64,000 nucleotides of DNA from Leptodontidium sp. MPI-SDFR-AT-0119 (taxonomy: Eukaryota > Ascomycota > Leotiomycetes > Helotiales > Leptodontidiaceae): positions 248,001-312,000 of the forward strand of contig JAHLEZ010000012.1 in the NCBI GenBank assembly GCA_020726505.1. The letters run 5' to 3'. The translations under genes and the position numbers were made by a program. Below, in pieces: positions 1 to 12,368 of the stretch (its first letter is position 1; each line of letters opens with the position of its first letter). Under the pieces are notes generated by a model. That model had not been told where the DNA came from, did no database searches, and saw only the letters and a list, made by a program, of their open reading frames with translations.

Positions 1-3000
1 GCAGGAGATGATATTCGCTCGGTCCTTGGCTGTTTTGCGAGAATTTCTGAGAGCATATCAGACCAAGTCACATTTTGCTCCTCCAAAGTCAAGAACGTCA
101 ATCACAACCGCCCGTGTTGAGGTGGCAGGGGAACCTTTGGCGATCAAGTACCAGGCATTTGATGGCAACAATCGGACTGAAGTTCTGGATCTGAACCTTG
201 GGGAGTCGAACACCGTTGCTAGTCTCTTTGCCGGTCTCGAGAAGGCTACAGGCTTCAAGAACTATAAGGTCTACTGTTGCGGTGCCGTTTTGGATCCCGA
301 GGAGATGGATGTTACTCAAAAACTGGAAGATCTTCAATTGAAGGGACTTGTTCTGGTTCATAGACGGGATGATATCCATGAGTCGCCAGGTCGACCAAGC
401 AGTGGCAAGACCACACTCGAATTCGAAATCACGAAGCATTTCGAGGACTTGTGGAGCTATCTTGGCATGCATGAGAAAGTTGCTCAGGAGGTATGTCATA
501 CCCGTTCCGCCTTCTGGTTGATGCTTACCCCCGATATAGATCTATTACTTCTTGGTCAAGTTCCCGGTGTATGATCGAATGCTTGAGAGCTTTGAATCCG
601 ATACCGCTCACACCGATATATTTCCCATCGGCAAGCCTTTCAAGTCCCTGTATGCAGTGCACTCTCTGCGCCAATACATTGTCCAGTCTCCGAAAGTAAG
701 CCCAGTCAAAATTATGTCAAGTGGAGTTGTCATTAACACATACAGGGAATTGCCAGAGATACCATTTTGACGAGAGCCATTTCTTTGATCGTTGCAGCAA
801 TCTCAGATCCAAACGTGCTTGACCAATGCGGCAGTGATGACCTCAAAGATGTTCTTCCTCTACACATGATAGACTGCTTACTGCAATTCTTGAAAGGTAA
901 GAGGCTCTCACATTCTCTCGTGCTCACTTCTAATACAGTGCAGAGCCAATTTTCCCAACATCCGCCGCTCCTTATCTGGATGAATCGCTTCTTAATCGTC
1001 TACTGTCCTTCTTGTACGCTTCAAAGCAAGTCCAAGCATCGCAGAACTCGCTACATCTCACCGCACGGTCGTTTGAGTCTATACTGGAGGCATCTATTCA
1101 CAACCTTGCATTCTGGGATCTCTTCGTTGCCCATCTTCATGACAGCACACTTTTGCAGGACCTTGTGCTGAAGCACCCTCAGCAATTCATCAGGAAGAAT
1201 GCCACGAAGCAAATTGTGACTAAGTCTGCCTTCATTCCAAGGTATGTTTTTAAACTTCGTCATGATCTTTGAAGCTAATGCAATCTAGCCTTGGTCAATT
1301 ATCGACGACAACCTTTGTAGCGACACTCTGGCCAATGGTTGCTCAGCTTATCCCAATAGCTGTTCACCTTCCATATCAATGCGAGGAGACTTTCTCGTTG
1401 AGCCTTACATTGTTCAAGCGATTTGCTGATGTCGCCGTCAACCAGTTAAATCTCGAGGCTCTTGTGAAGCGGTGGGGAGGCCTGCTGCTTGCTCACAAAT
1501 GCATAGAGGTAGGTCTCTCTCCGTCCTTGTCCGAACTAGAACTAAAAGTCAAGCAGAGTGTTGGGCATCCAGACAGCATGGACGCGGTTGCACAAGGGCT
1601 TACTATCATGGTCTTCTATGCGACGTCATTTACAAAGGCGTCGCAGAAAACTCTTTCTTGCAGGTAATTTGGCCATTTAAGAGTCGATGCTTTGGATCCA
1701 ACTGACAGAACTAGTACCTTGGGAACGGAGTTGTTTCGCAGACACCTCTTCCCTGAACTTTCCAATGAGGAAGAGGATGAGGAGGTGGTGGCCCAAATTC
1801 CCTTGTTGAATCCGCAAACCAGACGTACCCTCGCCGAGACTGTTTACTTTTTGGTGAAAGATGATGAAGTGCAGTACAAGGCTCTTTTATTAGAGCTTTC
1901 TCGGCTTGTACCGAACGTTGACACTGATGATGGTATGTTTAGAACTGAACATTTCCCGAATAGCTGCTTACCTTTCTAGGGCCTTATATTTACGATCTTA
2001 CCTGGCAATTCGACCGAAGCAAATCGATCAGATCTCCAACTGGATACGTTGGCTTGAAGAACCTTTCGAACACTTGCTATCTGAATTCCCTCTTCACGCA
2101 GCTGTTCATGAACATCCCCTTCCGAAAGTTCATGCTCGACGCCCTTGTAGCTGATGCTGGCTCGTCACAAAAGCTCCTATCCGAGACCCAAAATCTCTTC
2201 AGCTACATGCAGAACAGCCTTCGGAAATTTGTGGATCCGGCCAATCTTGCAAGTTCCATCCGTACTTACGAAGAGACACCAATCGACGTTTCGGTCCAGA
2301 TGGATGTCGATGAGTTCTATAATCTCCTCTTTGATCGCTGGGAAAGCCAAATTCTGGCCCCTGACGCAAAGCGAGAGTTCAGATCTTTCTATGGCGGTCA
2401 ACTCGTTCAGCAAGTCAAGTCGAAAGAGTGTCCTCATATCTCAGAGCGTCTAGAGCCCTTTTCGGCAATCCAGTGCGACATCAAGGGCAAGAGCACACTC
2501 GAAGAGAGCCTTCAGGCCTATGTTGATGGCGAGGTCATGGAAGGCGACAACAAGTACAAGTGCTCAACATGCGACCTTCATGTTGATGCGGTCAAGAGAG
2601 CATGCCTGAAGGACATTCCGGACAATCTCATCTTCCACTTAAAGAGATTTGACTTCAATCTACGCACCCTCATGCGTAGCAAGATCAACGATCACTTCAA
2701 GTTCCCTAAGAAGATCGATATGCGACCTTACAAAGTGGAGCACCTGAATAACGAACCCGACACCCCGGAGGATATTTTTGAGCTGGTTGGAGTTCTAGTC
2801 CACTCAGGAACAGCAGAGTCGGGCCACTACTACTCCTTCATTCGAGAGAGGCCTTCGACGGGTGATCAGGAAAGCTGGGTGGAGTTCAATGATGAATGTG
2901 TCAGCTCCTGGGATCCAAATCGCATGGAAGGAGCTTGCTTTGGTGGCCCCGACTACCACGGTCCTATCGATAACAACAACACTCCTTACGACAAGAGCTG

Positions 3001-4951
3001 GAGTGCATACATGCTTTTTTACCAACGATCAACTGTGCTTGTGGAACAGAAGCAGGCCATGGATATCTCTGGCTTGATGAGTCCTGTCCGCCTGTCTGTC
3101 CCACTGCGCCTCTCCAACCATATTGCGATGGAAAATGAGCTGTTGATGCGCAAGTATTGCGTCTTCGACCCGTCGCACGCTGCTTTTGTGTCAAAGATGC
3201 TCTCGAACATCAAGAATATCAACGGAGGTACATGCTCTACTTCGCATACTGTGGAGAAGCTCGCTCTCACAGCTTCGCTGCATCATTTGGATCAAGTCTT
3301 TGCCCGGACCAAGGATACCCCAGACTTTCCAAGCTTCATGATCTCTGTGAAGCAAATTTGCCAGAGCTGCGCCGAGTGTAGTCGTGACTACTTGGAATGG
3401 TTCTGCGATTACCCAGAGACCCTGAAGCAGCTTCTTGTCAGAAATCCAGATGCCCTTATTCGCCATGAGGTTGCTATGTCAATTCTTGCTGCCTTAGCTA
3501 AGGTCAAGGCCGATGCATCGTACGCATATGGTTTCGGCGATGACGACGGTAGTGTGGATGAATTAGAAGGTGGTGACCCACAGTTGATTCAGAGAGTCGT
3601 TAAAGGTCTCCTCAGACTATGGGAAATTTTTCACACCAACTGTCGTGCTTGGCCTGAGTACTTTGGATTACTAGCAAGCATTGCACAGATGGGAAAGCTG
3701 GAGGCCACTCTACTTCTGGATGCTGGATACCTTCGAAAGACTTTAGAGATGATCTCCGCAGACCCTGTTCTTCCTCTTGGACAGCAATACTCGAGGATGC
3801 TCAACATCCTGTCTAAGCGGCTTGCCAACAGACCAGTATCTTTTGATGCTGTGATCACCCTCATGTACAAACTCTTGATGACTTGCGATCCATCGGTTTT
3901 CCCAGTCGAAGACACGGAGGAGCGTCTTGAGCTAGCCATGAGCAATGCCGCCGTGCCCCACACCGAGTCGGAGCGCCATCTACTGATGCAACACTGGACT
4001 AGGAATTCAGCTCACATTCTAGTGGAGAAACTTCTTTTGCTTCGCCAAAATCCAGAAGTGACCCAGCAGATCTTAGTCCGACTTCTGGAGTGGCCAGATT
4101 CGCTTGATCACTACATCTTCCAGGCAATCACCTACGGCATTAGAAAGGGAAGCTCGACAATGCAATGTACGCCATTTCTCCGAGCCGCAGCCGTCTATTG
4201 CGAGTCCTCCAAAGAACCCCATGCATGGAGTAAAATGGTTGCGCACGTTTCCAACATCGCGACTAAGCTTGATAATGGAGAAGGTGGCGCTCTCTTACAG
4301 TTCTTCAAAGATGTGTTTGACCATTCACTGGTGGCTGATGAAGACATGTCGTCTGATGACTTTTTGAAGTTCTACTTCGATCAACTCTGCATTTGGGCCC
4401 CGTATCTGCTCACTGATTATGACAGCTCAGTACGCACGGATACTGAGGAGTTCATCCAGAAGCATCTTCTCCAGGACGGGCCAGACTATGAATTTGGGTC
4501 AGAAGAGGAAGATGTCGAGAAGGCCAAGATCTTCATTGCCGCCGCCCGCAAGTTAGGTTTTGCATGCCTCGAACATTGTGACGATGTTTACCTTCGTCAA
4601 CGCCAGCAAGCTGTCCGGGCTGTCTTGATAAACATCCAGGCCGTGATGGAGGCTTGCCAGAGATTTTTTGATTTGAAGGAAAGAGACGCTGAAGCTCGTA
4701 GATTCTTCGACATGTCGAATCGTAAGTCAATTCTAGCTCTTCACTCGAACACCACCTAACACTGGTTAGAAGTTGTGGTAAACCTCAAGAAATGCATAGT
4801 CGAGGAAGCCGACGAGGAAGTTTCGGGTAATTGAAAGACCTCACATCCATCTATCCCATTGCATGGCTAACAATCAGACTTAGACTGGGATGGCTCCGAA
4901 GGCGAATATGATGACTCCTCAGAACCAATCGGGGCTATCAACGACGATTAG
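1..4951 (+). CDS. USP9X/USP34-type ubiquitin carboxyl-terminal hydrolase (5' truncated)
   Basis: This gene encodes a cysteine protease that removes ubiquitin from proteins. Only the 3' part is in the window; the start lies upstream of base 1. Exons that join in frame are <1-489, 541-695, 746-896, 944-1241, 1289-1508, 1557-1663, 1715-1932, 1980-4721, 4770-4826 and 4884-4951. The catalytic Cys box (LKNLSNTCYLNS) is coded near 2050-2090, a CPH...KCSTC zinc-ribbon pair near 2430-2575, and the His box (SGHYYSFIRERP) near 2820-2850. The catalytic core is followed by about 600 residues of helical-repeat-like sequence and an acidic tail, and is preceded by helical sequence. This matches the very large USP9X/USP34/faf class rather than small UBPs. 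The intron at 1509-1556 is 48 nt, free of stops and a multiple of three, so it may be retained. The family call is firm; the exact orthologue is not assigned. Confidence 0.9.
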
Positions 4952-5548
4952 ATGCCTCTATGATCAGGGCAAGAAGCGATGGACGAATTTACGACTCTCG
5001 TGGTGATTTTTTCTGCTTTTGTGTTTTTGTTTGGCGTAGAGGAGCGAGTGAGCGACATGAAATATGGGAAACGCAAAGCAATTGGGCGGGATGGCAAAAA
5101 AGAAAATGCCCCGAAACATCATAAACTGGATTTGCACGGAAAACATGGCGCAAAAACGAGGGTCGGGCATGGGGCCTTGACCTGGGCGTGGGCGTTCTTT
5201 TGATTCTTCGATTCTTCTTTCTGCAGGATGTTGAGTGTCTGTATGACAGACATTCTTCGTGGACCTCATTCTTCTACTTCTTCCAGGTCCTCCTATTTTT
5301 GATCTTCAGCCCTGTGGATGCAGAATGCCTACCCTCGTGTTCTTTGGGAACGATTTGAGGCGCGGAAATGATAGATGGATGGATGGACGGATGAAATGGG
5401 CGGATGGCGTTCCTTCTTTCTTGCAGATCAGCTGCACTTACTGCGTCTGGATGAGCCACGACTACAGCTTCAGTGGTTAGCCATCATGCGCACACGCATA
5501 CCCAACGAAAATGATAATTTTTTCCTCTGTGTGCTTCTGTGTGCATAT

Positions 5549-5570
5549 GTGTGTGTGTGTGTGTGTGTGT
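5549..5570. repeat. (GT)n microsatellite
   Basis: About eleven uninterrupted GT dinucleotides in the intergenic region after the deubiquitinase gene. Confidence 0.9.
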
Positions 5571-6113
5571 TTTCATGTAACTTTAGTATACGACTTCAGC
5601 ACGTTTGTAAATAATCTACCCTCAACTTTCCGAAGTACCTTGCCTTCAAGTCAATATAAGAATGGGGCATCTGAATCCCACATTCCTTCGTAGAATTCGA
5701 TACCGGAATTGTGATACAGTATGCACTCTTAGCCGTCAATGCGTCAGAGTTGGTAGTGTATTGACCTACTCCGTAAGTTGACTGGCTGACTTATCCGACC
5801 GAAAGAAAGCCTTTCAATTGTCCCGTCCCCGAAAAACGCGGCCCGCGAGTGAGGTGAGCGGATCTATTTTATAGGAGTAGAGTAAAGTGCTCGCGTAGTG
5901 CCGGATTAATCCCGGTTCTTGAGTTTCTACTGTACGCTGTACGGCTCACGGGGCTGGATTTTGTCGGATGGTGGATGTTGCGGTTGTGGGTTTTGGAGAC
6001 TTGGCTCTGTCAAGTTTAACCCCACTCACTGTAGATGGATTCAGTCCCGAGGAGAGTACCCGTACTGGTCCTACTATACTCTGGTGTGCTGAGACATTTG
6101 GATGGAGGTATTG

Positions 6114-6240
6114 TACTCCCTTCATTCAGTGCTCTGCAAATAGGGATATCTCTGGGAAAGGAAGTTTACTTGTTCGTTAGATGGCCTTGTAGGAGTGAGA
6201 CCCATTTTCAGAAGACGGTATGGTTTTATACTTTCCGGAG
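6114..6240. mobile_element. degraded copy of a TA-flanked MITE
   Basis: Base-by-base reading against 52103-52231 shows the same order of blocks: a TA followed by CTCCCTT-ATTCA, then CTCTGCAAAT-GGG, an interior CTGGGAAAGG, TTAGTTCG-like and CCTTGTAG motifs, and GACCCATTT near the right side. The right end is badly decayed and its inverted repeat no longer pairs. Many differences are C-to-T or G-to-A, as expected of ageing or RIP, though I did not count them formally. It lies about 480 bp upstream of the small secreted-protein start codon. Confidence 0.65.
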
Positions 6241-6587
6241 TTGAGCCTCGCGAAGCTTCCTCTTTTAAATGTATACTGTAGATCATGTCTCAGAAAACGG
6301 GTACTGCTGTACATTCTTCTTCCTGTTGGCCTTGCTTAGTTTTGGCTTTCCGGTATCATTCATTGCTTGAAGGGGCCTTACTGACTTGGAGAACCCTGCC
6401 TTAGATTGATTCCAGGTACATAATATTAATCCAATCAAGCATAGCACAGATGAGATCCATCTAGGTTGATATAAGCTCACTTGGCACCCAAGTGTTCGAC
6501 CTCAATTCTCCACTTATCAGACAACACTTGAGATTCATAGCACATCGCTGAATCGTGTTGACTTCTATTTTGACCACGGCGAAAGGA

Positions 6588-6593
6588 TATAAA
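6588..6593 (+). promoter_or_regulatory. TATA box of the small secreted-protein gene
   Basis: TATAAA lies 133 bases before the ATG at 6721, followed by a C/T-rich tract and a leader free of upstream ATGs in good context. The spacing fits a fungal TATA promoter. Confidence 0.5.
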
Positions 6594-6720
6594 AACCTCC
6601 AGTCCTCCCTAATAGTATCTAGAGCTCACAACAATCATTGGCTTTCTCTCTTTAGCCTTAACTGTACTACAACACATAATTTTACATTCGTTTGAAAACA
6701 ATCTCAAATATCGGCGCAAA

Positions 6721-7150
6721 ATGCAACTCACTACCATCCTCTCTGCGGCCCTCCTCGGTCTGAGCGTCTCAGCTCAACTTGCTGGGCCTAACGGCAAGCA
6801 TTTCTGCCTTGGTGGCGCTATCTCTTGTATGCATCCTCGCAGTCCAAGCATCGATATCTTTTTAGCCAATCGTATCTCCTCCATTCTTCGAAGAGCAAAC
6901 TCAGGAGCGGAGGGGATAGGGATGTGAGAGAAGTATTCAAGCTAACAGCACGAAAGGCCAATACCAAAAAGGACGCTGCGCCAACATCTGTGTCGATTCC
7001 GTGAAAAGCGGAGGTAGCAACGCACCCGCTGTCATCGATACCGCTTGCTCGTGTTCGTATGGGACTATGGCTAATCGCTATACGGGCGCTGCTTGTATTG
7101 ATGTCTTCCGTGCTCTTGGTCATCATGGATGTACCGACCATGGACCTTAG
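6721..7150 (+). CDS. 8-cysteine small secreted protein (effector-like)
   Basis: Exons 6721-6826 and 6957-7150 (130-nt intron with a GCTAAC branch point) give a 99-residue protein. Residues 1-18 are a clear signal peptide (hydrophobic MQLTTILSAALLGLSVSA, cleavage expected after Ala18). The mature part of about 80 residues has eight cysteines, at 29 and 36, in RCANIC, in TACSC and in two single positions towards the C-terminus, which suggests four disulfides. Both the splice junction and the cysteine spacing support the model, because the junction itself creates Cys36. No known family was recognised. The size, secretion signal and cysteine content fit fungal apoplastic effectors or small antimicrobial-type proteins; that role is inference. 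A TATA box lies upstream, and a MITE relic sits about 0.5 kb upstream. Confidence 0.82.
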
Positions 7151-8194
7151 ATTTGGGTTGATTAGTCGAGGATAGGGGGTTTGGAGGTTGGAAGTTGTGG
7201 ATTGGGAGTTGGTGGGAGGTGGAGGGAGATAAATTAAGCGAGACCAAAAGGGCGCGGGGATGTTTATTGACTTGGGCAACGCCTTGACAAAATATAATGC
7301 AAACAACCGCTATACAACTCATTAAAGGCCCCCTTCACGGCTGATTAGAGGTTGATAGTCTTGTTCCTCGTTACAGTTCTAACTTCCCCATCATCTCTCA
7401 AGGCTGAAGCATCACTGTGTTTACCGCTTACCACTCTCTTGGCATATGTTTCAAGAAGACCGTCTTTGAAAAGCTTAATAGCACTGCAAATCAATTCTAG
7501 CGAAAAAAATACACTGCCATCTCTACATTCGTTCAGTAGCATCCCATGTATCGTTAATACCACCAGTCATTGTTCTCAGCCCTATCCGTGATAACTTCAA
7601 GACACACTTCGCACTAAGTTTACAAGTCCACTCTGATATCAAGCCACCATATATCACTCTATATCATATGATCTCTATTACCTCTATCCACCTCGGTCTC
7701 ATGACTCGTAACCCCTCGCTACCAACCCCTCGGCACTTGAACCCCCAAGAATAGCCTTTTTGGCCCACCTCGTGCCATCTTGACGACTCATTATTGGCTG
7801 TCATGCAGCCAAACAAGCGGCCTTCCGAATCCTGCACAACAACGGTCGAATGCGATGTGCAACAGATTCCGGGGGAATGGTTGAGGTGAGGGATATCACG
7901 TGGAAGGCGTGGGAAGGGAAAGCGAACGAAGCGAGACTGAGAGACAAGAGAGGAGAGAGGAGAGGACAGGAAGGGCGCTGGATATTCGCAAGGTCGTTTT
8001 GATTTTGTATCTCTTGATGCCATGCTCTGTATATATGCCAATAACAACGCCACTGCTAATGCTAAGTCCAATCCCAATGCGCAAATACCGAATCTGATCG
8101 CAGCTCTTGCTCTCAGATCGGTCAGATGAAGAAGTGAAAAAGTCCGAACCGACAATGCTAGATGCAAGAAATCCCCCAAAAATCCAATGATGAA
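7151..8194. other. intergenic region, no gene seen
   Basis: This stretch separates the secreted-protein gene from the 3' end of the DUF7582-like gene. Reading frames on both strands are short or low in complexity, with no motifs. It probably contains the two 3' untranslated regions. Confidence 0.55.
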
Positions 8195-9733
8195 TCAACA
8201 AGTCTCGACCGGTGCTGTCTTGGCTTCCTTCCAACCCTCTCCCACCATCAAGAAACACCACTCTCCCTTCGTGACGGGGGTGATATCCTCAAACCCATTC
8301 GGCGTCATCGGTCCTCTTCGATGCGGGCCTCTGTCCTCTCTCAACTCCTCAACGCCCTTATCCGTCCCCTTCGCACTCTCGCCAACATCAACCGAAACAA
8401 GAGTCTTGGTCTCATCCTCGCTATACGTACTCTCACATGCACTATCTCTCGAACTGCCAACCTCCGACGCAGAAGCAAAGTTTACGCTCAATCTAAGCTT
8501 CATGTTCCTCATGCCACCAACCTGGAACTCTCCCGCAGCGAAGTTCGTCTTGAGAGGCGGCGGACTCCTTCGCTCTCCATTCTGGACATCGATGCCTCCA
8601 AAGCGCTCTTTACCTCCATACGCGACTTTGTAGCCCTCGTTTACGTCGACGAGAGCGGCAAGACTAACACCTAGCCACTCGTAGGCACGCATCAGGTAGC
8701 CTTTGGTGATGCGTTTCCCGTTCTGGGCGAGCACGAGACGGCGGAGTTCGTCGACTGCGAGGGTTAGGTCACTTGGTGTCAGGGTGCGAGAGTACGTGTG
8801 TAGGTAGCATTTGAAGGTGTAGACGTGGTCGAGGGAGAGGAGGGTTAGGCCTTCTGAGGAGAAGATCACTTCGTTTTGGGCGAGGGAGCGGTGGATTAGG
8901 TCGGTGGTTAGGGGACAGGTTGTTGTTGTTGTGAGGGGGGCGGGGGAGAGCCAGCCTGATCTGAGGGATGGTTAGTTTTAGTTATTTTGAAAGGGTGAGT
9001 AGGAGAAGCTTGAGACTGAAACTGGGTTTGGAATTGACTGTGAGGTTGAACTTTGAAATGCAACTCCAGAAAGAACAAATCTAGCACTCAAAGAATATCT
9101 GATACGAGATCGAGGGAAGTTATATAAATGGGATATTTACCCAATGGAGAATTTCTTCTCGGCTTTTGCGATTGTGTGACGGAGTATCTTCTCAGCCTTT
9201 GGTGTGAGAGTGCTTGCGTGCATCAGGGTGATGCCATATGGGTTTGGTGTGTTTGGAGTTGTTGGTTGTGCTGGAGTGGATGGAGCTGGAGATGCAGCAC
9301 GATCTGCTGGCGAAGTGGGGAGACCAGGCCAATTTGTTCTTGATAGAGAAGACGAAGTTGTGGATGAAGATGTGGATCCCGAGGTTGAAGATCCTGAGTC
9401 TGACATGGAGGACAAGGAACTCTTGCTCAGTGTCCGTGTGAATGCTGATCCACCGAACAGTGACTTCGCAGGAGATGTTGTGATCGAGTGCCCTGGAGAC
9501 TCGGATCGCTTGGGTGATGCTTGTGGAGAAGCAGTTGCTGATTGTGGGATTTGCACATCTTTGCGGACGACGATGAGGGAGAGATGGAGACGCTTTCGTG
9601 TCAATCGGCTGGAAACGTAGTCCAATGCTGCCGTGAGTTGAGGAGGAAGTTGTTTGGCATCGAGGAGAGATGGGCCCGCTTCGAGGGGAGAGGAAATGCG
9701 GGCCTTGGTGATGGTAGTAGTGAGAGAAGGCAT
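8195..9733 (-). CDS. conserved fungal protein, DUF7582-like
   Basis: Two exons, 9141-9733 and 8195-8960, join in frame across a 180-nt GT-AG intron to give 452 residues. The N-terminus has a conserved-looking block (LTAALDYVSSRLTRKRLHLSLIVVR is spread over residues about 35-62). A long Ser/Thr/Pro-rich linker follows (residues about 70-170), then a second conserved half after the intron that includes SGWLSP, DHVYTFKCYLHTYSRT and RITKGYLMRAYEWLGVSL. The protein ends with KGEWCFLMVGEGW and a short tail. I recall this pattern from an uncharacterised Pezizomycotina family (DUF7582); no function is known. The start at 9733 (MPSLTT) is preferred over an in-frame ATG at 9748. No signal peptide or membrane segment is seen. 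Confidence 0.75.
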
Positions 9734-12368
9734 AGTGATGATTCTCAAGATGTCGAGGAAGACGATCTGATGGACGTTTGAATGTCCGTAGCAATGTCAC
9801 AGATTCATACGTGATAGAGAGGGAACGTGAGTTGGTGACGACGAGGTAAAGGTTTGAGGTCCTCGGTAGTGTTATACAAACAAACAAGTCAAGGTGGGGA
9901 AGCTGCGGGAGGTCTATCTGTTGACGCCGTACCCAGAATAACCTTTGTGAAGAGCGTCAACATCCCTACCTGAAGGGGGAACTCTCCCTATGTAGATATC
10001 GAAATAGAAGCCTCACAACCCCGCTTGGAGCCATTGATGGGCAGATCTGGGGTTGTAAGCGCCCAAGATCCTGAATGGAGGCTCTTTGTGATGCTATTTC
10101 GGATGGGATGTTGGGGTTTCTATTGGTGGTGGGGAGGATCGTGAAAGATGCGGTTATATTTAGAAAATGTGGCTTTCTCTAGCGTGGTGTTTGAAGGTGG
10201 GGTTTGATAGATGCACTGCAGATCGGGTTTGAATGTGAGGCGGACGAATAGATGAGCTCTCAATTTTTTGCTTAGTCGAGATATATTAAGACAGAGTGTG
10301 GGAATAACTACCGAGAATCTATTTTTATTTCGCGAACCCCAAATTGCCGGGACGTTTCTCACGCTAAGATATCGAAAGTCAGGGGTAAAGTACTTCACGA
10401 TACCTCACTGGTCGGTCACATCTCGATTGTGCATATGGATATCGCTCAAGATAGAAGTCATCACATCTTCACCGTCTCTGCATATCCTCACCGCAGTATG
10501 TCTCCCACAAAAAGAACCTTCTACTGCCAGTTTGCCCTCATAGGGATACACACTACTGCACAATGTCTCCATTTGCTCTTCTGTAACCGGCTCAAGTCCC
10601 ACGGGACTTATTGATAGTAACGTCTCGAGACGTGTGTAGAGCGCCAGCAAGGTCTCCTTCCTCTCATTTCAAGCTTCAATCTTAGATTTGCTCCCTGCGT
10701 GGTGCAGCTGAGCACATGTCGGCCGCCTATGATGTAGCCATGCTGCGTTTTTCTAGAGCGGGATGGATGATATTGGCTGGTGTTGATATACCCCACCAAG
10801 GCTTAAATCCTGCTTCCTCTTGCCGAGCTGAAGTCATCATCATGACAACAGAGCAGAACATGAAACATCTCGAACCAGGCTCAACTACCAATCCGCTTGT
10901 TGATCTCATCCTCATCATGGATAAAATGGCTATTCCCGTCCCGTGCCTGACAGTGTCAAGGCTCTAAATATATTTCTTGCGAAGTTTTTGCCGTGTTGAT
11001 TGTGCTTTCCGCAGCTTTCCTTGATCTGAGCGATGAGGGGAAGATAGATTGCTTTCCTACCGAGCGCGTAGATGCCTTTTCTCATTGCTCTGGTTTGCGG
11101 ACTTGTGTTTGCTCTTGTTTCATCTGGTGGGAGAATAACGGTTATTGTGTTCTGGTGCTCGTGATAGAGGCTTTTGTTGATGCAGGGGAAGGGAGTATGT
11201 TGATCGTGGTGATATGCTGTGTAGTATCGTCACATCTCGTCATTGCTTTTGCACTTTTCATTGGAAGTTTGTGGATACCCATTAACAACGCGGGAGGATC
11301 TGGCGGTACTTTGAAACGGAATTTGTTTGTGAATATGCAGAGTAAATGGGATGTCTATTTTGAAGAGTAGAGGCCGGGCTTGTTGTTCTTGTTGTGGACT
11401 GATCACTTGGTCATCACCATCCTCAGACAAGGGCCTGAATCTTGTCAGGGAACCTGCCTCTTCCCGCTCAACTTTCCTCCTTGACCATCTTTCTCTTGAT
11501 AGATGCCATCTGATATTCAGTATTCAGGTACAAGTTGCTGGGGGGTTGAGGTCGTGCCTGCATGTAAGCATAATACTGCAGTTGCTTTTCTTAGAAATTC
11601 TTGTTTGAAGGCGTGAGCAGTGCTTGGCATATACATTGAATGAACAACTTCTCATCACAGCAATAAGTTAACTTTCCATCCTTTGAAGTTCAACAGTTTG
11701 CTGTCAGAACATGCCCGAAGATATCACGACCATTTCCCCGGATGCTCTCCTGGGCTCGCCCAGGTGAGATATTTCAGCTGTCAGCCGTCGGGTGTCGATA
11801 GACTAGTCTCTTAACTTCATCCTAGCGTAGAAATAAATGGCTGAGGCCTTGACATGACAACAGTGCGTGCATCTCTGTTGTTGCTTAAGTGTTTAGATAG
11901 TACAGAACTTCTGTCATCAGCTGTACCATGTACTGATGAAAATACCATTCGATAAAGGTGCTACAATATAGCGGTGTGCCGTCTCAAAAGCCCCGCCAAA
12001 TAACGTTTGTTTATGAAGCTGGGAGTGCAAGCTTGATTGCTGACTGCTCTGAATTTGGTCGAGCTGGTTGGATTTTATACGCACCGGGCTAGACATCTAG
12101 AAGAATCGCGGTGCGAAGCTGTAGCAGTAACTTCTTTTTAAGCGTTGTTGAATAGTATGATGAATTAGGATGAGAGCATAGGTCGTAAAGGGGAGGAAGT
12201 ACAGTGACTAGATCAGGTCAAACTGAATGTGGTCTGAACATTGAGGATGGATTCATTCACTTGGAAATAACAAACTCTCAAAAAGGAAGCATAATAAGTA
12301 GTGTAGTCTTTGTGTGAAGACGGGTATCATTTTTAAATCCCAAGAACAAGGTCTCCAATCCCGAGAAA
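9734..12368. other. intergenic region, 2.6 kb, no supported gene
   Basis: The stretch holds the upstream region of the DUF7582-like gene and the 3' side of the PRCC-like gene. A reading frame on the minus strand at 10405-10650 looks mildly protein-like, but it has no family features and no convincing splice partners. The rest is short-frame, moderately AT-rich sequence. Confidence 0.5.

Larger units (their letters stand above)
4952..6720. other. intergenic region with GT microsatellite and MITE relic
   Basis: No credible gene was seen between the deubiquitinase stop and the small secreted-protein gene. The stretch holds short GGAT-type repeats around 5370-5405, a (GT)n run at 5549-5570, a degraded MITE at about 6114-6240 (separate entry) and the promoter of the next gene. 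The reading frames present lack family features and conserved-looking sequence. Confidence 0.6.

Noticed and set aside
8187..8674. Plus-strand frames of 148 and 170 codons
   Set aside because: They are antisense to the second exon of the DUF7582-like gene, which has the conserved sequence.
10405..10650. Minus-strand frame with mildly protein-like sequence
   Set aside because: Only 81 codons, no motif, and no convincing partner exon on either side.
10993..11370. 125-codon hydrophobic plus-strand frame
   Set aside because: Composition looks like T-rich intergenic DNA; there is no motif and no promoter context.
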